Assembly: GCA_023424395.1 (NCBI GenBank)
Contig: JAFADY010000045.1
Location: 55,661-119,660, forward strand
DNA from: Bacteroidota bacterium
GTDB taxonomy: Bacteria > Bacteroidota > Bacteroidia > Bacteroidales > Dysgonomonadaceae
DNA length: 64,000 nucleotides
Direction: 5' to 3'
Below the pieces are notes generated by a model. The model was given only the letters and a program-made list of their open reading frames with translations. It searched no databases and was not told the DNA's origin. The position numbers were made by a program, and so were the translations under genes. Shown piece after piece: positions 1 to 8,717 of the stretch. Positions within the stretch are counted from its first letter, which is position 1; each line of letters opens with the position of its first letter.

Positions 1-1333
1 CGGCGCGTAAACCGCCGACCATTTGGTAGATAACTTCCTGCAAAGTGCCTTTGAAAGGAACGCGGGCTTCAATTCCTTCCGGCACAAGCTTTTTAATATC
101 GTCTTCCACATCTTGAAAATAACGATCTTTGGAACCTTGTTGCATAGCCGAGAGCGAACCCATTCCCCGATAGCTTTTAAATTTTCGTCCGTTAAAAATA
201 ATGGTTTCACCGGGCGATTCTTCGGTTCCCGCCAATAATGAACCCATCATCACCGAATAACCGCCTGCTGCCAAAGCTTTCACTATATCGCCTGAGTATT
301 TCAAGCCGCCGTCGGCGATAATCGGTACATCGGCGTCTTTCAACGCTTTTGCCACATCATAAATAGCTGAGAGTTGCGGCACGCCTACGCCCGCTATAAC
401 GCGCGTGGTGCAAATCGAACCCGGTCCGATTCCCACTTTCACGGCATCGGCTCCCGCGTCAACCAAAAACCTAGCGGCGTCAGCCGTAGCAATATTCCCA
501 ACTACAACATCTATATCGGGAAAAGTTTTTTTTACGAGCTTAAGCATCTCCGCCACGCCTTTTGAATGTCCATGCGCGGTATCAATCACAATGGCATCTA
601 CACCAGCTTCGATTAGTGCGCCGGCACGGTCGACAGAATCGAAAGTAACGCCAACTGCTGCGGCAACACGCAAGCGGCCTTGTTCGTCCTTACAAGCATT
701 GGGTTTGTCTTTTGCTTTGGTAATATCCTTGTAGGTAATTAATCCGACTAATTTATCATTAGAGTCAATCACCGGAAGTTTTTCAATTTTGTGCTGTTGT
801 AATATTTCCGCCGCCGCCTCCAAATCAGTTGTCTGACGAGTAGTAACCAAGTTGTTCTTCGTCATCACTTCCTCGATCCTTTTCTCCATGTTGCGTTCGA
901 AACGAAGATCGCGATTGGTAACAATACCCACCAATCGGTTTTCGTAATCAACTACCGGAATACCGCCAATTTTAAATTCACCCATCATATGCAACGCATC
1001 GGCAACCGTTTTTTCGGGATGGATGCTGATGGGATTTAAAATCATGCCGTTCTCGGCACGTTTCACCGCACGCACTTGCTTGGCTTGTTGCTCAATACTC
1101 ATATTCTTGTGAATAACACCGATGCCGCCTTCGCGTGCGATGGCGATAGCCATGGTTGTTTCGGTAACCGTATCCATAGCGGCGGAAACCATGGGTATAT
1201 TCAAAACGATGTTACGCGAGAATTTTGTTTTGAGGTCTACGTTTCGGGGGAGAACTTCCGATAAAGCGGGGACCAACAACAAATCGTCGAAAGTCAACCC
1301 TTCCATTGAAATTTTATCTGCAATAAAAGACAT
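1..1333 (-). CDS. guaB: IMP dehydrogenase (3' end outside window)
   Basis: Oxidises IMP to XMP with NAD+, the committed step of GMP synthesis, in the cytosol. Reading from the ATG at 1333, about 444 codons are visible out of the roughly 490 usual for the family; the C-terminus lies beyond the left edge. The N-terminus has the family opening around SMEGLTFDDLLLVP, followed by a pair of CBS domains inserted in the barrel (GGIPVVDYENRLVGIVTNRDLRF and a second copy with LPVIDSNDKLVGLITYKD, each quoted in part). The catalytic loop GPGSICTTR is intact with the nucleophilic cysteine at residue 308. The gene is divergent from the cytochrome gene at 1545 and has its own -7 box at 1366-1373. Identification is secure. 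Confidence 0.97.
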   Translation of the reverse strand, partial: MSFIADKISMEGLTFDDLLLVPALSEVLPRNVDLKTKFSRNIVLNIPMVSAAMDTVTETTMAIAIAREGGIGVIHKNMSIEQQAKQVRAVKRAENGMILNPISIHPEKTVADALHMMGEFKIGGIPVVDYENRLVGIVTNRDLRFERNMEKRIEEVMTKNNLVTTRQTTDLEAAAEILQQHKIEKLPVIDSNDKLVGLITYKDITKAKDKPNACKDEQGRLRVAAAVGVTFDSVDRAGALIEAGVDAIVIDTAHGHSKGVAEMLKLVKKTFPDIDVVVGNIATADAARFLVDAGADAVKVGIGPGSICTTRVIAGVGVPQLSAIYDVAKALKDADVPIIADGGLKYSGDIVKALAAGGYSVMMGSLLAGTEESPGETIIFNGRKFKSYRGMGSLSAMQQGSKDRYFQDVEDDIKKLVPEGIEARVPFKGTLQEVIYQMVGGLRA

Positions 1334-1365
1334 AGTAGCGTATGTGTTTTAATTTTTATTGCATG

Positions 1366-1373
1366 CAAAAATA
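1366..1373 (-). promoter_or_regulatory. -7 promoter box for guaB
   Basis: On the minus strand this reads TATTTTTG, a match to the Bacteroidota -7 consensus TAnnTTTG. It would start transcription near 1360, giving a leader of about 25 nt before the guaB ATG. No good TTTG -33 element was found at the expected distance. Confidence 0.55.
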
Positions 1374-1488
1374 ATTATTTTTGTTGTAAACGCATAGCTT
1401 TAGCAGCATTATTTTGGGAAAGAATTTTGGTTGCACGCATTTATTCTATTTTCTCAATTCTATTTATTTACAAAAAAAGTTGTAATTT

Positions 1489-1511
1489 TATCGCTTCTTT
1501 AAAAAGCGATA
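1489..1511 (+). promoter_or_regulatory. leader hairpin before the NapC-SUMF1 gene
   Basis: TATCGCTT and AAGCGATA form a perfect 8-bp stem around a 7-nt loop, 33 bases before the ATG at 1545. There is no T-run after it on the plus strand, so it is more likely a 5'-UTR stem or an operator dyad than a terminator. Its role is unknown. Confidence 0.35.
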
Positions 1512-1544
1512 GATAAAGGCTATCCTCTGATATCGAATACTACA

Positions 1545-3137
1545 ATGTTCCGACACCCTTCTAACAAAAATCGAGAAAGAAATCCAAGAAAGAAATTTCA
1601 CCAAAGAAAAAGTTTTTTTCTTTGGGTTGGTATTTTTATCGGGATCCTGTTTATTGCGGGATTGTATCAAACATCGGTGTATTTTTCCACCAACAAATCG
1701 TGTATGATATGCCACGTGCACCCGCATGCCGAGGAAACTTGGAAATTGTCCGTTCACGTGAATAACGGGAGCGGTGTTATGGTAAATTGTGTAGATTGCC
1801 ACTTGCCGCCAACCGATAACACTTTTGAACATTACACGGCAAAGGCCGCTTTGGGCATTCGCGATGTTTGGGGTTTTCTTACAAAAGATACAGCCGATAT
1901 TAACTGGGAGAAAAAATCGGAACTCGAACATGCAGTAAAATATATCCCGAACGAATCGTGCATAAAATGCCACCAAAATTTGTTTCCGCAAGGAATTACC
2001 GACGATGGTGTTATAGCGCATCTCTATTATGAAGAAAACGAAGAAGAGTTGGATCTGCAGTGCATCAGTTGCCACCTTGATGCAGGGCATTACAATCCCA
2101 ACTATTCTCACGAGCGCATGGTAGGCGTTCCCGGTATGGGCGCCGAATCCACTCCGGTAGATACCGCTTTGTTCTTTAAAGAACCTACCACGGTAACCAC
2201 TTTCGAAAACTATACCGAACAAATTCCCGGAACTGCCGTAACATTGAATATGATTGCCGTGAAAGGCGGAAAATTCAACATGGGAAGCCCGAGCAAAGAA
2301 AAGTTCAGAAACGAAGACGAAAACCCGCAACACGAAGTTACCGTGAGCCCGTTCTTTATGGCCGAAGTGGAAACCACGTGGGATCAGTACTGGGCATTTT
2401 ACGGCCAAACAATGAGTGAAGGGCGCACTCCTCCCGAAACGGTATATCAGAATAACCTCACTGCACTGGGTGTGGATGGAATTTCGGGTCCGACATCTCC
2501 GTTCGGTTATCCCGATCAGGGATGGGGTGGAGCAGACCGTCCGGCAATAACGATGACGCACTATGCTGCCGAAACGTTCTGTCAGTGGTTGTCGCTCAAA
2601 ACCGGAAAGAAATATCGCCTTCCTACTGAAGCCGAGTGGGAATATGCCGCGAGAGGCGGAACGCAAACTCCGTACTTCTTTGCGGGAAGTCCCAAGGATT
2701 TCTCCAACGAAGGTTTCATGAGAAACGTTTTCAAACCGAAAACCGACAGCATCAGCGCTTTCGTAATTTACACGAACAACAGCGACGGGCGTTCGCAACC
2801 GCCTTCCGCCGTGCGGCCTAATCCTTTCGGATTAAAAAATATGCTTGGCAACGTGATGGAGTACACCGCCGATAAATACGATCCGCAAGCCTATTCCAAG
2901 AGAGCTGCCGGAGCAACCAACCCTGTGGTTGCCGAAGGCGAAGAATGGGTTGTGAGAGGCGGGAATTATAATTCCGATGCAGCTGACGTGCGTTCTGCTG
3001 CCCGCGATCATACACGCCACGACGATTGGCTGAAAACCGATCCGCAGCAACCCAAAAGTATCTGGTGGTACTCCGATATAAAAGGCATCGGTTTCCGCGT
3101 GGTATGCGAACCAAACGATTCAATAACAATCAAATAA
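1545..3137 (+). CDS. NapC/NrfH-like tetraheme cytochrome c fused to a SUMF1 domain
   Basis: Predicted membrane-anchored periplasmic protein of 530 residues. Residues 24-43 form one N-terminal membrane segment. Four CXXCH heme sites follow at residues 53-57, 82-86, 139-143 and 173-177, the count and anchor expected of the NapC/NirT/NrfH menaquinol-oxidising family. From about residue 230 to 522 there is a SUMF1/formylglycine-generating-enzyme-like domain (GGKFNMGSP, RLPTEAEWEYAARGG, LGNVMEYTAD, VVRGGNYNS, GFRVV). That domain has only two cysteines (346 and 521) and lacks the C-x4-C pair of true formylglycine-generating enzymes, so sulfatase activation is unlikely. No nrfA partner lies nearby. 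The oxidoreductase gene starts only 34 bases downstream, suggesting co-transcription. Electron transfer to a periplasmic partner is inferred. Confidence 0.85.
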   Translation: MFRHPSNKNRERNPRKKFHQRKSFFLWVGIFIGILFIAGLYQTSVYFSTNKSCMICHVHPHAEETWKLSVHVNNGSGVMVNCVDCHLPPTDNTFEHYTAKAALGIRDVWGFLTKDTADINWEKKSELEHAVKYIPNESCIKCHQNLFPQGITDDGVIAHLYYEENEEELDLQCISCHLDAGHYNPNYSHERMVGVPGMGAESTPVDTALFFKEPTTVTTFENYTEQIPGTAVTLNMIAVKGGKFNMGSPSKEKFRNEDENPQHEVTVSPFFMAEVETTWDQYWAFYGQTMSEGRTPPETVYQNNLTALGVDGISGPTSPFGYPDQGWGGADRPAITMTHYAAETFCQWLSLKTGKKYRLPTEAEWEYAARGGTQTPYFFAGSPKDFSNEGFMRNVFKPKTDSISAFVIYTNNSDGRSQPPSAVRPNPFGLKNMLGNVMEYTADKYDPQAYSKRAAGATNPVVAEGEEWVVRGGNYNSDAADVRSAARDHTRHDDWLKTDPQQPKSIWWYSDIKGIGFRVVCEPNDSITIK

Positions 3138-3171
3138 CATCATAAAACAAAACTAATTAATTGTTATTCTC

Positions 3172-4545
3172 ATGAAAGAAAATAATAAACTTAACAGAAG
3201 AACTTTCTTAAAGACTTCTGCAGTTGCAGGAGCTGTGGGTATGATCGGCACAGGAACAACCGGTTTCCTTACTTCTTGCAGCGGTGGAAAGGAAAAAGGG
3301 GCAACGCCTTTAAGAGAACCGGGAACGTACTATATTCCCGAACTACCCGATATGGCAACCGATGGCCGGGAACTGAAAGCCGGAATCATAGGCTGTGGTG
3401 GACAAGGGTCGGGTGATGCATTTAATTTTTTAGGTGCAGCCAACGGCGTAACTATCGTAGTGCTGGGCGACGTATTTCAAGATAAAGTAGATGCGCTGGC
3501 CGAGAGATTAAAATCAGAGAAAAATATCGATATTCCAACAGACAAAAGGTTTGTAGGATTGGATGCCTACAAACAAGTTATCGATAGCGGCGTAGACCTT
3601 ATTATAGACGCGACTCCTCCTTTCTTTCGTCCCGAACATTTTAAATATGCCGTTGAAAAAGGAAAACATTGTTTCTTGGAAAAACCGATTTGTGTGGATG
3701 CAGTAGGATATCGTACAGTAGTGGCTGCCGCTAAACAGGCGCAGGCAAAAAACCTGCGCGTGGTAACCGGCACACAACGTCACCACCAAAGAGGCTATGT
3801 AGAATCGTATCAACAAATTATGAACGGCGCCATCGGCGAAATCACCGGAGGAGTTGTTTATTGGAACCAACCCATGTTGTGGTATCGTAATCGTCAGCAA
3901 GGATGGAACGATTTCGAATATATGGTGCGCGACTGGGTAAACTGGAAGTGGCTTTCGGGCGACCACATTGTAGAACAACACGTTCACAATATCGATGTGT
4001 TCACATGGTTCACCGGCTTAAAACCGGTAAGCGCCGTAGGTTTCGGATCTCGGCAGCGTCGTGTTACCGGAGATCAATACGATAATTTCAGCGTGGATTT
4101 CACCATGGAGAACGGCATCCATTTGCACAGTATGTGTCGCCAAATTGATGGCTGTGCTACTAACGTAAGCGAGTTCATTCAGGGAACCAAAGGTTCATGG
4201 TCGAGCAATGGAGGATATGTCATCAAGGACCTTGCAGGCAAAGTGGTATGGCAATTTGATGGAGAAGCCGAAAAAACAAACTTCAAACAAACCAACGCTT
4301 ACGCCTTGGAACAAGTAAACCTTATAAACAGTATTCGTGGCAACAAGCCTATTGAACAAGCATCGGAAACAGCCATCTCCAATATGGCTGCCATTATGGG
4401 ACGCGAATCGGCGTACACCGGACAGGAAGTTACATGGGATGCCATGACGGCTGCTGCCCTCGATTATACCCCTGCCTACCTCAATATCGGTAAAATGGAT
4501 ATGAGCAAATTTACTGTTCCCGTTCCGGGCTCAGCACAAAAATAA
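3172..4545 (+). CDS. Tat-exported Gfo/Idh/MocA family oxidoreductase
   Basis: A 457-residue NAD(P)-dependent sugar or polyol oxidoreductase of the Gfo/Idh/MocA family. The N-terminus carries a twin-arginine motif (NRRTFLK, arginines 9-10), a hydrophobic stretch and a possible lipobox ending at Cys36, so the protein is probably exported folded and possibly lipid-anchored. The Rossmann loop is at residues 71-80 (GIIGCGGQGS) and the family EKP motif at 170-172. A histidine-rich segment (EQHVHNID) follows in the substrate domain. It lies between the tetraheme cytochrome and a second Tat-exported sugar enzyme, so it is probably part of an envelope sugar-oxidation module; the substrate is unknown. 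Export of this family usually implies tightly bound cofactor, as in glucose-fructose oxidoreductase. Confidence 0.88.
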   Translation: MKENNKLNRRTFLKTSAVAGAVGMIGTGTTGFLTSCSGGKEKGATPLREPGTYYIPELPDMATDGRELKAGIIGCGGQGSGDAFNFLGAANGVTIVVLGDVFQDKVDALAERLKSEKNIDIPTDKRFVGLDAYKQVIDSGVDLIIDATPPFFRPEHFKYAVEKGKHCFLEKPICVDAVGYRTVVAAAKQAQAKNLRVVTGTQRHHQRGYVESYQQIMNGAIGEITGGVVYWNQPMLWYRNRQQGWNDFEYMVRDWVNWKWLSGDHIVEQHVHNIDVFTWFTGLKPVSAVGFGSRQRRVTGDQYDNFSVDFTMENGIHLHSMCRQIDGCATNVSEFIQGTKGSWSSNGGYVIKDLAGKVVWQFDGEAEKTNFKQTNAYALEQVNLINSIRGNKPIEQASETAISNMAAIMGRESAYTGQEVTWDAMTAAALDYTPAYLNIGKMDMSKFTVPVPGSAQK

Positions 4546-4555
4546 TAAACCGCCG

Positions 4556-4684
4556 TTAGCTATTGGCTGTTGGCAATTGGCAAAGCAGGGAAAAAATTGA
4601 ACAATGACGTTTAATTTTAAAACACTGTTTCTCCAATTAGTTCAACAAAAAGCCAACAGCTAACAGCCAACCGCCAATAGCTAA
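4556..4684. repeat. inverted word repeat between two operon genes
   Basis: The arms at 4556-4574 and 4666-4684 pair over 18 of 19 bases (TTAGCTATTGGC on the left, GCCAATAGCTAA on the right). The right side also contains reiterated variants of GCCAACAGCTAACAGCCAAC from 4652. The loop is about 90 bases of unremarkable AT-rich sequence. The right arm ends one base before the ATG at 4686. It could attenuate or stabilise the transcript; it resembles other word-repeat islands in the window. Confidence 0.75.
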
Positions 4685-4685
4685 T

Positions 4686-5612
4686 ATGACTTACAACAGA
4701 AGAAAATTCTTACGCGCAACGCTTGCAGGCGTTGCAGCAGCCGGCATGGGAAATTCGGTGATGTGTTCGCCTCGCGATTCCGCATCGTCTGCCGCCGCCC
4801 CCGTGCATTCCAACAAAGCGGAACTCAAGATATCGTTTCAGGAAAGTACCGCTCCCGGAGGCAACCTCAACGAGAAGTTCGATTTTATGGAAAAGCACGG
4901 CGTAGTGGGGTTCGAGCCTCACGGTGCAGGAATGAAAGGCCGTATGCAGGAGTTCAAAGACACGCTCAAAGGAAGAAACATAAAAGTGAGCGCCGTTTGC
5001 GCCGGTTTTGAAGGGTTTATCCTTTCCACCGATCCCGCCATTCGCAAACAATGCCGCGACACGATGGAGGAGCTTATCATTATGGGTGGCGAACTCGGTT
5101 CTACGGGCGTGATCATTGTTCCCGCGTTCAACTCGCAGGTTCCGGTAATGCCTCATACGCAGGAAACACGCGACTTTTTGTGCGAGCAGTTCAACGAAAT
5201 GGGAAATACCGCGCAAAAATACGGTACCACTGTTATTCTGGAGCCATTGAACCGCAAAGAAGCGTTTTATCTGCGTCAGGTAGCCGATGCGGCTTCCATT
5301 TGCCGCGACATCGATAATCCGGGCGTTACCTGCTTGGGCGATTTCTGGCACATGACGTGGGAAGAAACCTGCGATATGGCCGCTTTTGTTTCTGCCGGAA
5401 AATACCTGCAACACGTGCACATCGCCAGCCGCAAACGCCGCAGCATGCCGGGCGAAGACGGCGAAGCCGATAATTATGTGGATGGTTTTCGCGGATTGAA
5501 AATGCTCGGTTACGACAAATACGTGAGCTTCGAATGCGGACTGCAAGGCAAACGGGAAATCGCTGTACCCACCGCACTGGAATTGTTGCGCAAGCAATGG
5601 AACGAAGCGTAA
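4686..5612 (+). CDS. Tat-exported xylose-isomerase-like TIM-barrel protein
   Basis: A 308-residue sugar phosphate isomerase/epimerase-fold protein (AP endonuclease 2/hydroxypyruvate isomerase superfamily). Arginines 5-6 in NRRKFLRATLAG form a twin-arginine export signal. Metal-site features of the fold are present: the glutamate in VILEPLNR, the Asp/His pair in LGDFWHM, the histidines in HVHIASRKR and the glutamate in SFECG. It follows the Gfo/Idh gene by 140 bases, with an inverted repeat between them. Tat-exported pairs of these two families occur in Bacteroidota sugar-processing clusters, so an isomerase, epimerase or keto-sugar lyase role is likely; the substrate cannot be read from the sequence. 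Confidence 0.82.
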   Translation: MTYNRRKFLRATLAGVAAAGMGNSVMCSPRDSASSAAAPVHSNKAELKISFQESTAPGGNLNEKFDFMEKHGVVGFEPHGAGMKGRMQEFKDTLKGRNIKVSAVCAGFEGFILSTDPAIRKQCRDTMEELIIMGGELGSTGVIIVPAFNSQVPVMPHTQETRDFLCEQFNEMGNTAQKYGTTVILEPLNRKEAFYLRQVADAASICRDIDNPGVTCLGDFWHMTWEETCDMAAFVSAGKYLQHVHIASRKRRSMPGEDGEADNYVDGFRGLKMLGYDKYVSFECGLQGKREIAVPTALELLRKQWNEA

Positions 5613-5617
5613 CTCTA

Positions 5618-5649
5618 TTTACGATTTGTGATTGACGATTTTTGATTTT
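5618..5649. repeat. intergenic word-repeat island
   Basis: Irregular repetition of the words ACGATTT and TGATTTT just after the isomerase stop codon. It resembles the island at 52705-52743, which uses ATCGTAA-type words. No coding sense. Confidence 0.5.
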
Positions 5650-5670
5650 GAAAGTCTGATGTAATTGAAT

Positions 5671-5703
5671 AAAAGGTGCAGCCCGAAACGGTTGCGCTTT
5701 TTT
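5671..5703 (+). terminator. rho-independent terminator after the isomerase gene
   Basis: GCAGCC at 5678-5683 pairs with GGTTGC at 5690-5695 (one G-U pair) around a 6-nt loop, followed by a T-run at 5698-5703. It lies about 60 bases after the stop and would end the 1545-5612 unit. Confidence 0.6.
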
Positions 5704-5969
5704 AATGGGTGAAGCGAGTCGGAACTCCCCTCGCCAACGCCCCGGATTGGCGCAAGTTTGCAACTTGTGTCCAAAACACGGACAGTTTTAAAATGCTTTT
5801 GTTATCACCACAAATCAAAGACTTGCGCTAAGAAAGGTTTTTTTGACGAAGCCGGAGGCATCGTTTCCCGCTACTGCCGGATAAAGAAGGCGTCACTTTA
5901 AGTGACACCCTCAATTGTTTTTTCTCCCTTTTTTATGCTATTTTTGTACCTGCATTTGAAAATCGTAAC
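5704..5969. other. gene-free spacer before ccsBA
   Basis: No coding sequence seen. It holds a small perfect dyad GTCACTTTAAGTGAC at 5892-5906 without a following T-run, and a -7 box TATTTTTG at 5939-5946 that fits transcription of ccsBA with a leader of about 17 nt. Confidence 0.5.
5939..5946 (+). promoter_or_regulatory. -7 promoter box for ccsBA
   Basis: TATTTTTG matches TAnnTTTG. A weak TTG sits 21 bases upstream at 5915-5917. Confidence 0.55.
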
Positions 5970-8402
5970 ATGGAAAAAATAAAACAGCTTTTATCGTCTT
6001 ACACAGCCACTATAATTCTGTTGCTCGTTTACGCCGTTGGGCTGGCGGCGGCTACATTTATCGAAAAACGGTTCAATACCGAAGTGGCCAAACTGCTGGT
6101 TTATTACTCGCCGTTGTTTTTCTTCCTGCAATTCTTGTTGGTGGTCAATTTCATCTTAATTCTCTTTAAATATAACTACATCAAACGCCGCCGATGGGCG
6201 CTGGTGGTGGTTCATATTGCATTCGTCATAATTCTTCTCGGGGCTATGGTTACTTATCTTTTCGGAAAAGAAGGGATGGTGCACATTCGAGAAAGTGCAA
6301 CAAGTGATGAAATGGCCATAAGTACTTCCAAAGGAATGAGGTACGAAAAACTGCCTTTCACGTTGGAACTAACCGATTTCCGCTTGCATCGCTATCCCGG
6401 TTCGGCGAGCCCCTCGTCTTACGAAAGCGATCTCATTGTGCACGTCGATGGCGAAACGCGCGAAGCGAAGGTATTTATGAACAATGTGCTGGACGTGAAA
6501 GGCTATCGGTTTTTTCAGGCGTCGTACGATCAGGATGAGCAGGGAACCATCCTGTCGGTTAATAAAGATGTTGCCGGGAGAACCATCACATACGCGGGCT
6601 ATTTTTTACTGATTGTCGGGCTGATACTAGTTTTTATCTCGAAAAACTCTCGATTCCGTCAGTTGGGTGTGCAGTTGCGCGAAGTACGAAAATCGATTGC
6701 CTCCACTGCACCGCTTGTTGTGTTTCTGCTTATATCGATATCCGCTTCGGCGCAACCCGCGTCGGGCAGCGCGATGATGGATGCTGTGCAGCGCAACGCC
6801 GTTCCACCCGCGCACGCGGCAAAATTCGGCGCCTTGCCCGTTCAGTCGCGCGGAAGGGTAATGCCCATGAACACGCTTTCGGGCGAGATACTACGCAAAC
6901 TGCACAAAGAACAAACGTTGGGCAGCCTCAATTCCGATCAGTTTTTGCTCGGCTTGCTCGCTATGCCGCAAATGTGGATGCAGGTTCCGTTTATCGAGTC
7001 GCCAAGCGAAAGCGTGTCGCAGATGTACGGCTTGTCGCATCCTTATTTCGCCTATCAGCAGGCTTTCGATCAAAACGGAAACTACAAACTGCTTTCGCGC
7101 ATCGAAGAGGCGTACCATAAAGCGCCCGCCGAGCGCAACAACTTCGATAAAGACCTGATGAAACTCGATGAGCAAATCAACATTATGTTTCAGTTGCTCA
7201 ACTACGGTATGCTCAATATTTTCCCCAATCCCGCCGATCCCACGCACACGTGGTACACGCCGATCGACAATTTGAGGGCTTTTCCCAAAGAAGATTCGCT
7301 GTTTATCCGTCAATCGTTCGGCTCGTATTTGGTGGAAGTGAACCATTCGCTCAAAAGCGGAAACTGGAGCAAGCCCGACAATCTCTTGCAGACGATGCAG
7401 GAGTATCAACGGAAAAATGATGCCGCCCGTTTGATCAAGCCGAAGAAGATTGAAGCGGAACTTAAGTATAACCGCCTGGGCATTTTCAATCTCAACAAAC
7501 TGTTGTACTTTATTTTCGGCGGATTGCTGTTGGTTATCGCTTTTATGCAGTTGATAAGAGAACGCAAGTGGGCGCGAACCATATCGTGGATGCTTATTGG
7601 CGCTATTGGGGCGACATTTGCTCTGCATACCTGCGGAATTGGTTTACGATGGTATATTTCGGGTTACGCGCCTTGGAGCAATTCGTATGAGACAATGGTA
7701 TATGTGGCGTGGGCAACGGTGCTCGCGGGAATGATTTTCGGAAGAAAAAGTACGATGACATTCGCCCTTGGAGCGCTTTTTGGTGGTGTCATTTTGTTTG
7801 TTTCGAGCCTCAACTGGATGGACCCGCAAATAGGACAACTCGTGCCCGTGCTCAAATCGCCGTGGCTGATGTTTCACGTGGCGGTTATCGTGGCGGCTTA
7901 CGGCTTCTTCGGTATCAGCTTTTTCTTGGGAATTGTAAATATGTTTTTGATGATCTTTTCGGGAAGCGACAAACGAACCACGCTGCGCATCCGCGAGTTG
8001 AGCATCATCAACGCAATGTCGCTAATGGTAGGGCTTGCGCTGATGACCATCGGCACGTTCCTCGGCGCCATTTGGGCCAACGAATCGTGGGGGCGTTACT
8101 GGGGCTGGGACCCCAAAGAAACGTGGGCGCTCATCACCATAGTGGTTTACACCATTGTAACGCACCTGCATCTGGTGAAAAAGTGGAACAGCGAATGGCT
8201 GTTTAACCTTTTATCGGTTTTCGCCTTCGCCTCGGTGCTGATGACCTTCCTCGGTGTGAATTATCTGTTAAGCGGTATGCATTCGTACGGACAAACCGAT
8301 GGTATTTCGGCGGTTTTTTTGTACATTGCGGTGGCATTCGCTGCCGTTGCAGTTCTGGGAATGGTTTCATACAGGAATAGCAGAAAAAATATTCTACACT
8401 AA
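5970..8402 (+). CDS. ccsBA: fused cytochrome c synthetase CcsBA (system II)
   Basis: An 810-residue fusion of the ResB/CcsB and CcsA/ResC components of cytochrome c biogenesis system II, which moves heme across the inner membrane and attaches it to CXXCH motifs. The N-terminal half has ResB-type membrane segments (within residues 13-35, 45-66, 76-99 and about 208-226) with a periplasmic loop. The C-terminal half is a CcsA-like multi-spanning domain with the heme-handling WWD motif (WGRYWGWDPKE, residues 707-717) and a conserved histidine in GMHSYG near residue 771. Full length for the Bacteroidota fused form. It sits between the NapC-SUMF1 gene and the four-heme peroxidase gene, both of which need c-type maturation. 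Confidence 0.95.
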   Translation: MEKIKQLLSSYTATIILLLVYAVGLAAATFIEKRFNTEVAKLLVYYSPLFFFLQFLLVVNFILILFKYNYIKRRRWALVVVHIAFVIILLGAMVTYLFGKEGMVHIRESATSDEMAISTSKGMRYEKLPFTLELTDFRLHRYPGSASPSSYESDLIVHVDGETREAKVFMNNVLDVKGYRFFQASYDQDEQGTILSVNKDVAGRTITYAGYFLLIVGLILVFISKNSRFRQLGVQLREVRKSIASTAPLVVFLLISISASAQPASGSAMMDAVQRNAVPPAHAAKFGALPVQSRGRVMPMNTLSGEILRKLHKEQTLGSLNSDQFLLGLLAMPQMWMQVPFIESPSESVSQMYGLSHPYFAYQQAFDQNGNYKLLSRIEEAYHKAPAERNNFDKDLMKLDEQINIMFQLLNYGMLNIFPNPADPTHTWYTPIDNLRAFPKEDSLFIRQSFGSYLVEVNHSLKSGNWSKPDNLLQTMQEYQRKNDAARLIKPKKIEAELKYNRLGIFNLNKLLYFIFGGLLLVIAFMQLIRERKWARTISWMLIGAIGATFALHTCGIGLRWYISGYAPWSNSYETMVYVAWATVLAGMIFGRKSTMTFALGALFGGVILFVSSLNWMDPQIGQLVPVLKSPWLMFHVAVIVAAYGFFGISFFLGIVNMFLMIFSGSDKRTTLRIRELSIINAMSLMVGLALMTIGTFLGAIWANESWGRYWGWDPKETWALITIVVYTIVTHLHLVKKWNSEWLFNLLSVFAFASVLMTFLGVNYLLSGMHSYGQTDGISAVFLYIAVAFAAVAVLGMVSYRNSRKNILH

Positions 8403-8547
8403 ATTTTAACAGAAAAAACCTTATTTTAAAACATGAGAATATATTCATATGAATCTTTTTCATATAAAGAGCTTATATCAAAACACTTATAAATGTTTCT
8501 CAGATAGTTAAACTACGTTAAAAACAGATTACCCGATACAAAATACT

Positions 8548-8580
8548 AAGAACATTTCAAGTGCTGAGATGTTCTTTTAT
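8548..8580 (+). terminator. terminator after ccsBA
   Basis: AAGAACAT (8548-8555) pairs perfectly with ATGTTCTT (8569-8576), followed by a short T-rich tail. It separates ccsBA from the next transcription unit. Confidence 0.6.
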
Positions 8581-8582
8581 TA

Positions 8583-8590
8583 TAACTTTG
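8583..8590 (+). promoter_or_regulatory. -7 promoter box for the peroxidase-TsdA gene
   Basis: TAACTTTG matches TAnnTTTG. It predicts a start near 8597 and a leader of about 120 nt. Confidence 0.55.
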
Positions 8591-8614
8591 CTATTGAATG
8601 GCACAATGTAATTA

Positions 8615-8629
8615 GCCTCAATTTGAGGC
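8615..8629 (+). promoter_or_regulatory. dyad in the peroxidase-TsdA leader
   Basis: GCCTCAATTTGAGGC is a near-perfect palindrome about 20 nt after the predicted transcription start. It could be an operator or a small RNA stem; no regulator gene is adjacent. Confidence 0.35.
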
Positions 8630-8717
8630 GTGAACGCTAATCGACCTACTACTAACCCAAGTAATAGATCGTTACTCTGTAGAATTAAAGAACTGAAAAC
8701 TTAATATCGAACGAGCT

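Larger units (their letters stand above)
8403..8717. other. spacer between ccsBA and the multiheme peroxidase gene
   Basis: No coding sequence seen. It contains a terminator (8548-8580), a -7 box (8583-8590) and a 15-bp dyad (8615-8629), each listed separately. The 5' part has palindromic AT-rich words such as TTCATATGAA. Confidence 0.6.

Noticed and set aside
1488..2798. Long open frame of 436 codons opposite the cytochrome-SUMF1 gene
   Set aside because: The plus strand has clear heme and SUMF1 motifs; the minus frame has no family resemblance and is a composition shadow. The same holds for 4710-5597 and 6891-7628 on the minus strand.
1545..3137. Nitrite reductase system (NrfH with NrfA)
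   Set aside because: The tetraheme anchor resembles NrfH, but no NrfA pentaheme gene is present in the window and the protein is fused to SUMF1.
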